Shown here one piece after another: positions 29,264-37,160 of a stretch of 38,307 nt of DNA. The position numbers and the translations under genes are program-made. Source of the stretch: Ruminococcaceae bacterium OttesenSCG-928-O06 (GTDB lineage: Bacteria; Bacillota; Clostridia; Oscillospirales; Ruminococcaceae); NCBI GenBank assembly GCA_030265505.1, contig JAJDGD010000008.1:1-38307 (forward strand), read 5' to 3'. The notes under the pieces are model-generated. The model did no database searches. It saw nothing but the letters and a program-made list of their open reading frames with translations, and was not told the origin of the DNA. The stretch's first letter is position 1; the number at the start of each line of letters is the position of its first letter.

Positions 29264-31600
29264 TTATACCCGCACGCTGCTTTCTATAAAACGGCGGATG
29301 GCCGAGGTGTTGGGGTAGCTGGCGAAATCCTCGCCGCTTGCCACCACCAGGGTGGGGGCGCCTTGCACGCCAAAGCGCTGCACCAGCTGCGGGCTTTTGT
29401 CTGCATCTATCACCTGGTACTGGATGCCGGCGCGGTCTAAAAACATGGTGGCGGCGCGGCAGTTGGGGCAGGTTTGGGTGGTGAACAAAAGGATGCTCTC
29501 CTGCGCGGCGGCGGGGACGCCCTCTTCCTCGGCGGCAATGGTATACAGTTTGCGGTCCTTGAACTCCTGCGTTTTGCCCTCGTTCCAGTTTTGCACCGGG
29601 CGGTAATAGCCGGTGATGCGGCTGTACACCTCGGTGGTTTCCCCGCACTCGGCGCACTGGTACACCTCGCCCGCAAGGTAGCCGTGGTTTTTGCACACGG
29701 AGTATGTGGGAGACAGCGTGTAATAGGGCAGCTTGTAGTTTTCGGCAATTTTGCGCACCAGGTTGGCGGCAGACTTCCAGCTGGGCAGCTTTTCGCCCAA
29801 AAAGGCGTGGAACACCGTGCCAGAGGTGTACAAGGTTTGCAGCTCATCCTGCACGGTGAGGGCCTCGAACACGTCGTCGGTGTAGCCCACCGGCAAGTGG
29901 GAGGAGTTGGTGTAGTACACCCCGCCGCCCTCCTCGGCCGCGGTGATGATATCGGGCCAGCGCTTTCTGTCGTGCTTGGCCAGGCGGAAGGCCGTGCTTT
30001 CGGCCGGGGTGGCCTCCAGGTTGTACAAATCGCCGTACTTTTCCTGGTAGTCGGCCAGGCGCTCGCGCATGTGGTTCAAAACGTCCTTGGCAAACCCTTG
30101 GGCGCGCGCGTCGGTAAGGTTGCAGCGCAGCCAGCCGGCGTTCAGCGTGGCCTCGTTCATGCCCACAAGGCCAATGGTGGAAAAGTGGTTTTCAAAGCTG
30201 CCCAAATAGCGCTTGGTGTAGGGGTACAGCCCTTCGTTCAACAGCTTGGTAACAATGGTGCGCTTTATTTTCAGGCTGCGGGCCGAGATATCCATCATCT
30301 TGTCCAACCGGTGGTAGAAGTCGGCCTCGCTCTCGGCCAGGTAGGCAATGCGCGGCAGGTTGATGGTGACCACCCCGATGGAGCCGGTGCTTTCGCCGCT
30401 GCCGAAGAAGCCGCCGCTTTTTTTGCGCAGCTCGCGCAAGTCAAGCCGCAGGCGGCAGCACATGCTGCGCACGTCGCTGGGCTCCATCTCGCTGTTGATG
30501 TAATTGGAAAAATAGGGTGTGCCGTATTTGGCCGTCATTTCAAACAGCAGGCGGTTGTTTTCGGTCTCGCTCCAGTCAAAGTCCTTCGTGATGGAGTAGG
30601 TGGGGATGGGATACTGGAAGCCCCGGCCGTTGGCGTCGCCCTCTATCATAATCTCGATAAAGGCCTTGTTCACCATGTCCATCTCGGGCTTGCAGTCCTT
30701 GTAGCAGAAGTCCATCTCCTTGCCGCCCACAATGGCGGGCAGCTCGGCCAAGTCGTCGGGCACCACCCAGTCCAGCGTGATGTTGGAGAACGGCGCCTGC
30801 GTGCCCCAGCGGGACGGCGTGTTCACCCCGTAGATGAAACTCTCGATGCACTTTTTCACATCGTTGTAGGGCATGTTGTCCGCTTTCACGAAGGGGGCAA
30901 GGTAGGTGTCGAACGAGGAAAACGCCTGGGCGCCGGCCCACTCGTTCTGCATAATGCCGAGGAAGTTCACCATCTGGTTGCACAGCGTGGCCAGGTGGGA
31001 CGCAGGCGAGGAGGTGATTTTGCCGGGGATGCCGCCCAGCCCCTCCTGGATAAGCTGTTTCAGGCTCCACCCGGCGCAGTAGCCGGTAAGCATGGAGAGG
31101 TCGTGCAGGTGAAGGTCGGCATTGCGGTGGGCGTTTGCCACCTCTTCGTCATAAATTTCGCTAAGCCAGTAGTTGGCGGTGATGGCGCCGGAGTTGTTGA
31201 GGATGAGCCCACCCACCGAATAGGTGACGGTGGAGTTCTCTTTCACGCGCCAATCGGTCACTTTCACATAGCTGTCCACGGTCTCTTTAAAGTCCAGGAT
31301 GGTGGACTTCATGTTGCGCAGCTTCTCGCGCTGCTTGCGGTATAAAATATAGGCCTTGGCAACGTCGGCATAGCCGGCTTTTATCAGCACGGCCTCTACG
31401 CTGTCCTGGATATCCTCCACCGTAACGGCACCGTTTTGTACCTTGGGCGCAAAGTCTGCCGTGGTTTTCAGCGCCAGAAAGTCTATCACCTCGGGGTGAA
31501 ACTCCTTGTTCTGCGCCTCGAAGGCCTTGGTGATGGCCATGCTGATTTTGACAAGGTCGAACTCCGCCAGTTTGCCGTCCCGCTTGATTACCTGATACAT
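29264..31600 (-). CDS. nrdD: Anaerobic ribonucleoside-triphosphate reductase with C-terminal thioredoxin-like domain
   Basis: The 778-residue protein is the large subunit of class III ribonucleotide reductase, which makes dNTPs without oxygen by a glycyl radical. It starts with an ATP-cone allosteric domain (VIKRDGKLAEFDLVKI). The barrel has the SMCCRLRLDL and VTINLPRIA active-site loops. A zinc-site region follows (SVCKNHGYLAGEVYQCAECG, about 635-655), then the glycyl-radical motif RITGYYRPV (about 663). NrdD usually ends soon after that; here about 80 more residues form a thioredoxin/glutaredoxin-like domain with a CPNC active site (about 710) and a cis-proline stretch GAPTLVV. The fused domain may supply reducing equivalents. 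GAGG precedes the ATG. The activase gene nrdG lies 457 bp upstream on the same strand. Confidence 0.96.
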   Translation of the reverse strand: MYQVIKRDGKLAEFDLVKISMAITKAFEAQNKEFHPEVIDFLALKTTADFAPKVQNGAVTVEDIQDSVEAVLIKAGYADVAKAYILYRKQREKLRNMKSTILDFKETVDSYVKVTDWRVKENSTVTYSVGGLILNNSGAITANYWLSEIYDEEVANAHRNADLHLHDLSMLTGYCAGWSLKQLIQEGLGGIPGKITSSPASHLATLCNQMVNFLGIMQNEWAGAQAFSSFDTYLAPFVKADNMPYNDVKKCIESFIYGVNTPSRWGTQAPFSNITLDWVVPDDLAELPAIVGGKEMDFCYKDCKPEMDMVNKAFIEIMIEGDANGRGFQYPIPTYSITKDFDWSETENNRLLFEMTAKYGTPYFSNYINSEMEPSDVRSMCCRLRLDLRELRKKSGGFFGSGESTGSIGVVTINLPRIAYLAESEADFYHRLDKMMDISARSLKIKRTIVTKLLNEGLYPYTKRYLGSFENHFSTIGLVGMNEATLNAGWLRCNLTDARAQGFAKDVLNHMRERLADYQEKYGDLYNLEATPAESTAFRLAKHDRKRWPDIITAAEEGGGVYYTNSSHLPVGYTDDVFEALTVQDELQTLYTSGTVFHAFLGEKLPSWKSAANLVRKIAENYKLPYYTLSPTYSVCKNHGYLAGEVYQCAECGETTEVYSRITGYYRPVQNWNEGKTQEFKDRKLYTIAAEEEGVPAAAQESILLFTTQTCPNCRAATMFLDRAGIQYQVIDADKSPQLVQRFGVQGAPTLVVASGEDFASYPNTSAIRRFIESSVRV

Positions 31601-31677
31601 CGTTTCCGCCTCGCAAGTTTATTTGGATGAAAGAGATACCCCGTGGCGGGGCAGGCCCGCCCAATATGCGTATTGCC

Positions 31678-31707
31678 ATCATATCATGTGGGGCGGGGGG
31701 GGGTCAA
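31678..31707 (-). promoter_or_regulatory. nrdD promoter with a C9 tract in the spacer
   Basis: TTGACC (31707-31702), an 18-bp spacer and TATGAT (31683-31678), about 78 bp before the nrdD start. The run of nine C on the minus strand (31703-31695) begins in the last two bases of the -35 and fills the upstream part of the spacer. Confidence 0.6.
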
Positions 31708-31741
31708 TGGGAAACAACAAGATATTGTGTGGTTTTGCCAG

Positions 31742-31779
31742 AAAAAAACAGCATATAGCACAAGATGTGCTATATGCTG
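31742..31779 (-). terminator. AT-rich terminator between nrdG and nrdD
   Basis: A perfect 14-bp stem CAGCATATAGCACA with its complement closes a 3-nt loop and is followed on the minus strand by T7. It is the only AT-rich terminator stem in the window. The dyad could alternatively bind a regulator. Confidence 0.75.
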
Positions 31780-31863
31780 GGGTGTCCGGGCTTTTGGTGT
31801 GGGGCGTGATGCGCAGGCAAGAAACTGTGTGGTGAGGCAAGGGACATGGCGCGTATATTCAGA

Positions 31864-31934
31864 GGGGACGTCAGCCGCAAGGCGAATGGCGATCAGCGGC
31901 TGCTGTGCGCCAGGCGCCGCGGAAGGTAGGCCCC
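31864..31934 (+). repeat. Structured repeat R1, copy B
   Basis: Closing stem GGGGAC/GGCCCC (one A-G mismatch), junction GTCA, GCC-GCAA-GGC hairpin, second hairpin with lower stem TGGC/GCCA and upper stem CAGC/GCTG, and 3' strand GCCGCGGAAGGTA. It lies between nrdG and the AT-rich terminator, antisense to the nrdG transcript. Confidence 0.7.
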
Positions 31935-32057
31935 GAGGAATATGCGTGCCGGGGCCAAGCCACAGGGTAAAGTGCGCTGTACTCTTTCCCCGCGCACAAG
32001 AAAGAACTTTTGCTTTTTAGTCGTTTCTTCCTGTTTGTGTTTTCAGTATGCCGTCCC

Positions 32058-32747
32058 CTACAGCCCCCGCAGCGCCACCGCGGGGATGGCGGCGCACAGC
32101 GCCTCTGCCGCAGCCTGCATCTCTGCGGGTGTAAAGGCGGAAAAGCCGGGCACGTCCCCTTCGGGCGGCGGGCGGTAGGCCTGTAAAAAGTATCGCTTTG
32201 CCCCTGCCAGCCACGCCGCAATGTCGGCAAAGTCCGCCATCGTGTGCAAGGGGTGCAGCACGGTTGTGCGAAACTCGTAGTCGATGGCTCCCTTTAGCAA
32301 AAAGGCGGCGCTCTCCTCCACGGCGGCCAAAGGCATGCCCGGTACGCCGGCGGCGGCGGCATAGCCCGCGCGGCTGCTTTTGATGTCCATGGCCACATAG
32401 TCCACCAGTTGTGCCTGCACCAGGGCCCGCAGCCGGGCGGGGAAGCTGCCGTTGGTATCCAGCTTTACGGCAAAGCCCAGGGCCTTCACTTCGGCCAAAA
32501 AGTCCTCCAGGTCCGGCTGCAACGTCGGCTCGCCCCCGCTTATGCACACGCCGTCCAGCAGGCCTTTGCGCCCGCGCAAAAAGGCCAGGGCCTCCTCGGG
32601 GGGTATCTGCGGTGGCGTGCCGGCGGGGATGAGCGCCGTGTTGTGGCAAAAGGGGCAGCGCCAGTTGCACCCGCCGGTGAAAAAGGTGCAGCATACCTTT
32701 TCGGGGAAGTCTAAAAGAGAGAGCTTTTGCAGGCCTTGCAGGTTCAT
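32058..32747 (-). CDS. nrdG: Anaerobic ribonucleotide reductase-activating protein (radical SAM)
   Basis: The 229-residue protein has the radical-SAM cluster motif CNWRCPFC (Cys27, Cys31, Cys34) with the N-terminal LSLLDFPEKVCCTFFTGGC typical of the longer NrdG/PflA-like activases found in Clostridia. The later GG(E) motif ISGGEPTLQPDL and LDTNG also fit. It should cleave S-adenosylmethionine to place the glycyl radical on NrdD. The ATG follows AAGGAG by 7 nt. It precedes nrdD on the same strand, but a terminator and a separate nrdD promoter lie between, so the two genes can be expressed independently. Confidence 0.92.
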   Translation of the reverse strand: MNLQGLQKLSLLDFPEKVCCTFFTGGCNWRCPFCHNTALIPAGTPPQIPPEEALAFLRGRKGLLDGVCISGGEPTLQPDLEDFLAEVKALGFAVKLDTNGSFPARLRALVQAQLVDYVAMDIKSSRAGYAAAAGVPGMPLAAVEESAAFLLKGAIDYEFRTTVLHPLHTMADFADIAAWLAGAKRYFLQAYRPPPEGDVPGFSAFTPAEMQAAAEALCAAIPAVALRGL

Positions 32748-32788
32748 AAGGGCTCCTTCGCCGGTGGGGTGGGGGCATTGCGCTTTTT

Positions 32789-32817
32789 AGTATAGCACGC
32801 GCGGCGCGGTGCCACAA
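32789..32817 (-). promoter_or_regulatory. Sigma-A promoter of nrdG
   Basis: TTGTGG (32817-32812), a 17-bp spacer and TATACT (32794-32789). Confidence 0.6.
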
Positions 32818-32865
32818 CCGGTGGCCCCGCCCAACCGGCGAAGGCAAAAAAACCGCCTTCGGCAG

Positions 32866-32894
32866 TTGCATTTGCGGGCGGGGTGCGTTACAAT
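32866..32894 (+). promoter_or_regulatory. Sigma-A promoter of the FIST-kinase operon
   Basis: TTGCAT (32866-32871), a 17-bp spacer and TACAAT (32889-32894), with a second -10-like TATAAT directly after it. Confidence 0.68.
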
Positions 32895-32943
32895 ATAATA
32901 CCTTTGAATCGGGTTATTTTGCGGCAGGAAAGGAAATCCCCTC

Positions 32944-34104
32944 ATGATTCGTATGTTGAACGCCTGTACGCTGGAAGTGGACGAGGCCGAAGTGGCCCTG
33001 GCCGAGCTTTTGCAGCAGCTGGACTGGGAGAACAACCGCCTGCCCAACGCGGCGGCTTTTCTTACCTGCAGCTGCGACTTTTTGGAGACCGACGTGCTGC
33101 GCCATGTGTGCGACGCCCTGCCCTTCCCGGTGGTGGGCTGCACCACCCTGGCCAATGCGGCGCCGCGCGAGGCCGGCACCATGATGCTGTGCCTTACGGT
33201 GCTGTGCAGCGACGACTGCCAGTTTGCCACGGCGCTTACCCCGCCTTTGGGCGAGGAGCTGGCCGGCCCCATAGAGGCGGCGTACCACAAAGCCGCCGCA
33301 ACTCTGCCCGCCCCGCCGGCCCTGGTGCTGGCCTTTATGCCCATGATACGAAAGGTGGGTGGGGAACTGATTTTGGACGCGCTGGACGCGGTGGCCGGCG
33401 GCGCGCCCATTTTTGGCACCATTGCCTGCGACAGGGACACCAGCGAGTACGAGAACACCTTCACCATCTACGAAGGCGAGGGCAGCCGCGATGCCATGTC
33501 CCTCTTGCTCATCAGTGGCAACATTGCCCCCCGATTTTTCGTCACCTCCGCGTCCGAGGACAAGGTGCAAAAACAAAAGGCCATCATCACCGCCTCGCAA
33601 GGCAGCGTGCTGCAGCAGGTGAACAATATCTCCACCAAGGAATACCTGCGCACCCTGGGCCTTGTGCAGGGCGACGGTATTGAGGGCATGAGCGCCATTC
33701 CCTTTGTGGTGAACTACAACGACGGCACCCAGCCGGTGGCCCGGGCCATCTATATGCTTACCGAGGAGGGCTACGCCGTGTGTGGCGGCGCCATGCCGGT
33801 GAACGCCACCTTGTCCATAGGCAGCATAGACTATGAGGACGTGCTGCTTACCGCCCGGCAAACCTGTGGCGAAATTTTGGCCACGGGCAAAACAAACGGG
33901 CTTATCCTGTTCCCCTGCCTTGGGCGCAACATGGTGCTGGGGGCAGACTATATGGCAGAGATAGACGCCGTGCGAGAGAGCCTGGGCGGCGCGCTGCCGT
34001 TCCATTTGGCATACTCCGGCGGCGAGGTGTGCCCCGTGTACAACGAGGAAGGCGCGGCGCTAAACCGTTTTCATAACTTCACGTTCATCGCGTGCGTGTT
34101 TTAA
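32944..34104 (+). CDS. FIST domain sensory protein
   Basis: The 386-residue soluble protein contains the FIST N- and C-terminal domains, a bacterial sensory module thought to bind small ligands such as amino acids. Recognisable stretches are AAFLTCSCDFLETDVL and VVGCTTLANAAPREAG in the first part, then GAPIFGTIACD, and in the second part the closing PFHLAYSGGEVCPVYNEEG with FHNFTFIACVF at the very end. There is no output domain of its own. It lies 43 bp before a hybrid histidine kinase gene on the same strand with no terminator between, so it probably feeds a signal to that kinase. GGAAAGGA precedes the ATG. Confidence 0.9.
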   Translation: MIRMLNACTLEVDEAEVALAELLQQLDWENNRLPNAAAFLTCSCDFLETDVLRHVCDALPFPVVGCTTLANAAPREAGTMMLCLTVLCSDDCQFATALTPPLGEELAGPIEAAYHKAAATLPAPPALVLAFMPMIRKVGGELILDALDAVAGGAPIFGTIACDRDTSEYENTFTIYEGEGSRDAMSLLLISGNIAPRFFVTSASEDKVQKQKAIITASQGSVLQQVNNISTKEYLRTLGLVQGDGIEGMSAIPFVVNYNDGTQPVARAIYMLTEEGYAVCGGAMPVNATLSIGSIDYEDVLLTARQTCGEILATGKTNGLILFPCLGRNMVLGADYMAEIDAVRESLGGALPFHLAYSGGEVCPVYNEEGAALNRFHNFTFIACVF

Positions 34105-34147
34105 TAGAATGTAAGTACACTTTCGCAAAGCCAGGCAGGAGAACACG

Positions 34148-35872
34148 ATGCACAACGAAGCCGAAACGCCGAACGTGCCCCCCACCATGGAACAGCTGCA
34201 AAAACAGGTGCGTGCCCTGCAACGGGAATACCGCAACCTGCAAAGTATCATTGCCCGCAGCAAGATTACCGCCGACGCTAAAGGCAATATCAGCGCGGTG
34301 CTCTCGGCAGAGCAGCTGAAAATGGAACAGTACATGAACCTGCTTTTGGAAAACAGCCCGGATATCATCCTGCTGTTTGACGAAGCGGGGCGTTTTGCAT
34401 ACAGCACGCGGGCGTTTTTGCAGCGGGCGGGCATTGCCAACTTTGGCCTGATAAACGGCCGCCATTTTGGCGACGTATTTGCCGCCTTTGCCCCAAAGGC
34501 CTGGCAAAAGCGCCTGCAGGCGGCCTTCCTTCAGGCCATGGAGAGCCAAAAGACCGTGGAGCTGGAAGACGTGTTGGACATTGGCAAAACAGGCCAGGCG
34601 CGCAACTACAGCATCCACATTACCCCCATGCTGGACGACGCCGGCGTGCCCGAGGGTGCCATGATGCTGTTTCACGACCATACCGACATCGTGCGCGCCA
34701 AAGAACAGGCCGAGCGCGCCAACAGCGCCAAAAGCGAGTTTTTGGCCAACATGAGCCACGAGATGCGCACGCCGATGAACGCCATCATTGGCATGACGGG
34801 CATAGCCCGCCAAAGCGACGACGTGGAGAAAAAGGACTATTGCCTTGCCAAGATAGACAGCGCCTCTACCCACCTGCTGCGTGTTATCAACGACATTTTG
34901 GACATGAGCAAGATAGAGGCGGGCAAGCTGGAACTGTTCTTCGACGAGTTCCGCTTCGAGCGGCTTTTGGCCGCGGCGGCGGGCGTGGTGGGCTTTGGCG
35001 TGGAGGAAAAGCAGCAGCGCTTCAGCGTGCAGGCGGCGGCAGACATTCCTGCGGTGTTTTTGGGCGACGAACAGCGCCTGTTGCAGGTGCTGACGAATTT
35101 GCTTTCCAACGCGGTGAAGTTCACGCCCGAGGGCGGAGAAATTACGCTGGGGTGCAGCCTTTTGCGCCGCGAGGGGGAGCTGTGCACCTTGCAGTTCGAG
35201 GTGCGGGACACCGGCATCGGCATTTCGCCAGCCCAGCGGGAAAAGCTGTTTCGTCCCTTTACCCAGGCCGACGGCAGCGTGACCCGCCGCTTTGGCGGCA
35301 CAGGGCTGGGGCTTGTCATCTCAAAGCAGATTGTGGAGCTGATGGGCGGGCGCATCTGGGTGGAAAGCGTAGAGGGGGAAGGTTCCGCCTTCTTTTTCAC
35401 GGTGGTGCTGCAGGCCGCGGTGGCCACCCACAAAACCGCCGTGCAGCCCCATGCCGAGGAAGACTACACCGGCGCCTTTGTGGGCGGCCGGGTGCTGCTG
35501 GCAGAGGACATTGAGATAAACCGCGAGGTGCTGATAACCCTGCTGGAGTATACAGGCGTGTCCATCAGCTGTGCGGAGAACGGCCGCATGGCGTGCGAGA
35601 TGTTTTGCGCCGCGCCCGATGCCTACGACATGATTTTTATGGACATTCACATGCCGGAAATGGACGGCTACGAGGCGACGCGCTACATCCGCGCGCAGCC
35701 CGCGGGCAAGGACATTCCCATTGTGGCCATGACGGCCAACGTGTTTAAAGAGGACATAGAAAAGTGCCTGGCCGCTGGCATGGATGACCATTTGGGCAAA
35801 CCCCTGGAGATGGTGGATGTGCTGGAAAAGCTGGAGCGCTACCTGCCCGAAAGCAAGGTGCACCCACAGTGA
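34148..35872 (+). CDS. Soluble hybrid histidine kinase (PAS-HisKA-HATPase-REC)
   Basis: The 574-residue protein has no transmembrane segment. A short coiled coil (about 14-45) leads into a PAS domain (about 60-180). The dimerisation/phosphoacceptor domain follows, with the phosphorylated His204 in MSHEMRTP. The ATPase domain has its N-box ([11 protein letters not shown]), DTGIGI and GGTGLGL. A receiver domain with acidic residues in LLAEDIEIN and phosphoacceptor Asp499 in [11 protein letters not shown] ends the protein. A separate phosphotransfer protein or response regulator is therefore needed for output; none is adjacent. It is co-transcribed with the FIST protein, which likely serves as its sensor. 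GCAGGAG precedes the ATG. Confidence 0.93.
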   Translation: MHNEAETPNVPPTMEQLQKQVRALQREYRNLQSIIARSKITADAKGNISAVLSAEQLKMEQYMNLLLENSPDIILLFDEAGRFAYSTRAFLQRAGIANFGLINGRHFGDVFAAFAPKAWQKRLQAAFLQAMESQKTVELEDVLDIGKTGQARNYSIHITPMLDDAGVPEGAMMLFHDHTDIVRAKEQAERANSAKSEFLANMSHEMRTPMNAIIGMTGIARQSDDVEKKDYCLAKIDSASTHLLRVINDILDMSKIEAGKLELFFDEFRFERLLAAAAGVVGFGVEEKQQRFSVQAAADIPAVFLGDEQRLLQVLTNLLSNAVKFTPEGGEITLGCSLLRREGELCTLQFEVRDTGIGISPAQREKLFRPFTQADGSVTRRFGGTGLGLVISKQIVELMGGRIWVESVEGEGSAFFFTVVLQAAVATHKTAVQPHAEEDYTGAFVGGRVLLAEDIEINREVLITLLEYTGVSISCAENGRMACEMFCAAPDAYDMIFMDIHMPEMDGYEATRYIRAQPAGKDIPIVAMTANVFKEDIEKCLAAGMDDHLGKPLEMVDVLEKLERYLPESKVHPQ

Positions 35873-35880
35873 GCAAAGAA

Positions 35881-35913
35881 AAACAGCGGCGCTTACAAAA
35901 GCGCCGCTGTTTT
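35881..35913 (+). terminator. Terminator of the FIST-kinase operon
   Basis: A 14-bp stem AAACAGCGGCGCTT with its complement closes loop ACAA and is followed by a T-tract. Confidence 0.9.
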
Positions 35914-35923
35914 GAGCAAATAA

Positions 35924-35947
35924 GACGCCCCTTTTGCAGGGGGCGTT
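35924..35947 (-). terminator. Probable terminator of the small hydrophilic protein gene
   Basis: ACGCCCC (35925-35931) pairs with GGGGCGT (35940-35946). On the minus strand CTTATTT follows. It is weaker than the others. Confidence 0.45.
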
Positions 35948-35966
35948 TGGCGCGCTTGGTAAGCGC

Positions 35967-36209
35967 TCAGTCCTCTTTCTTTGCCTGCAGTTCTTCGGGG
36001 GTAAGCCCCTGGATGTTCCCGCCGGTTTGCAGCGAGGCCATGTCGCGCTGCAGCGCCGCCTGCTTTTTGGCATAGGCCTCTTTTACAATGGGCGCGTCGC
36101 TTTCCTTGGGCACATAGTCCGCCTTCAGGGGCGGCGTTTTCTTTGCTTTGGGGGCAATGGGGGCCGTGCCGGCGTTACGCTTTGCACGGCCTTGGTCATA
36201 CACAGCCAT
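35967..36209 (-). CDS. Small hydrophilic hypothetical protein (80 residues)
   Basis: A lysine- and alanine-rich protein of 80 residues without cysteine, signal peptide or membrane segment (start MAVYDQGRAKRN, end LTPEELQAKKED). It looks largely disordered with one central helix. I do not recognise the family. The ATG at 36209 follows AAGGAG by 8 nt, which is better than an upstream in-frame ATG. R2 repeat copy 3 lies 76 bp upstream in the same orientation, as in the two other R2-linked genes. Confidence 0.6.
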   Translation of the reverse strand: MAVYDQGRAKRNAGTAPIAPKAKKTPPLKADYVPKESDAPIVKEAYAKKQAALQRDMASLQTGGNIQGLTPEELQAKKED

Positions 36210-36285
36210 GTGGGTGCTCCTTTCCTTGGGTTTCTTCATCGGCCAACAAGGCGCAAGGGCAGCGCTTGCCCGGCAATGTGGCACT

Positions 36286-36398
36286 TTTATTGGCCGACAA
36301 AGCGAGCGAGGCTGAGGAAAAATACTCCGCCGCTTGTGGCACAACCTTACGCCAATACGGCGCGGGGCGGGCCCGGCGCGCCGTGTGGCACCTTTCAT
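36286..36398 (-). repeat. Structured repeat R2, copy 3 (leader of the small hydrophilic protein gene)
   Basis: A shortened, more diverged copy of 113 bp. On the minus strand it begins ATGAAAGGTGCC, keeps GCGCC-GTATT-GGCGT and ends GGCCAATAAA. It has lost the long hairpin between two direct GCGAG motifs. Part of the element's end (compare GGCCAACAAGGCG at 36241-36253) seems duplicated on the gene side. The rest of the 36210-36530 gap holds only the promoter at 36450-36478. Confidence 0.6.
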
Positions 36399-36449
36399 TG
36401 TAGGGGCGCTGCGGGGCAAATCCTGTCCCTTTTTGCCGCCGCGGCGTGG

Positions 36450-36478
36450 TTGCATCGCCGGGGAAGTTACAGTATACT
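36450..36478 (+). promoter_or_regulatory. Sigma-A promoter of the membrane-protein pair
   Basis: TTGCAT (36450-36455), a 17-bp spacer and TATACT (36473-36478), 52 bp before the start codon. Confidence 0.68.
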
Positions 36479-36530
36479 AAATTGTGCTTTGGTTGGACGG
36501 AACGCCTGCGAAAGCCCCCCTGGAGGACCT

Positions 36531-37160
36531 ATGCTGCATTTTGCAAAAAAGCGCCCGGCCGCCGCTTTGGTGCTGCTGTGCTATAGCCTGGCCGCCCTGG
36601 TGTACCTTGTGGTGCACCTGTACGGCTTTGCCGCAAACCGCGCGGCCTATGCGTCGGGCGGCCTTGCCACCGCCACTCTGCAGGTGCAGGATTTCACTCT
36701 GTACGACCTGGAGGAGCAAAACGGCGCGCTGGTCAGCATCGGCAGCGACCCACAGATGATCCTAAACGATGCGTCCCTGCGGGTGGAAAATCTGCGGGTG
36801 GAGTGGGCGGCGGCGCAAGCCCCCTGGACAGTGATGGTGTTTTGGGCGCCGCCGGGCGGCCCCTACACCCTGTGGGACGTAGCCTATGCCGAAAAAGACG
36901 AAGCGGGCTTTGCCGTGCAGCTGCCCGCCGCCGGGGGCCAAAGCCTGCGTATAGACCCGGACACGCGGGCCGGCAACCGGTTTTATATCAAAAGCATCAC
37001 TGTGAACGAGCCGGCCCCCCTGTGGCGCTTTTTTGTGCCCCGTGTGTACGAGGCCGCGGCCTACCTTACCGTGCCGGCGCTTTTGGCCTGCGCGCTTTCC
37101 CTGCTGCCCCGGCCAAAACGCCCCGATGCCCCTGCAAAGGCAGGTGATACCCATGGCTGA
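36531..37160 (+). CDS. Hypothetical membrane protein with extracytoplasmic beta-rich domain
   Basis: The 209-residue protein has an N-terminal transmembrane segment (about residues 10-32), a beta-rich domain of about 140 residues outside the membrane and a C-terminal transmembrane segment (about 180-200) followed by a short basic tail. I do not recognise the family. GGAGG lies five nt before the ATG. Its stop codon overlaps the start of the next gene (ATGGCTGA at 37153-37160), so the two products are made in coupled fashion and probably form a complex. The neighbour looks like a GT-C type glycosyltransferase, so a role in envelope glycan assembly is possible. Confidence 0.75.
   Translation: MLHFAKKRPAAALVLLCYSLAALVYLVVHLYGFAANRAAYASGGLATATLQVQDFTLYDLEEQNGALVSIGSDPQMILNDASLRVENLRVEWAAAQAPWTVMVFWAPPGGPYTLWDVAYAEKDEAGFAVQLPAAGGQSLRIDPDTRAGNRFYIKSITVNEPAPLWRFFVPRVYEAAAYLTVPALLACALSLLPRPKRPDAPAKAGDTHG

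Noticed and set aside
29474-31345. 623-codon open frame antisense to nrdD
   Set aside because: Shadow of a highly conserved gene; no ribosome site or recognisable domain.
31749-31779. NrdR box upstream of nrdD
   Set aside because: The AT-rich dyad contains ATATAG but does not match the 16-bp NrdR consensus, and its T7 tail fits a terminator better.
36210-36455. N-terminal extension of the small hydrophilic protein
   Set aside because: The upstream frame runs through R2 copy 3; the ATG at 36209 has a good ribosome site.
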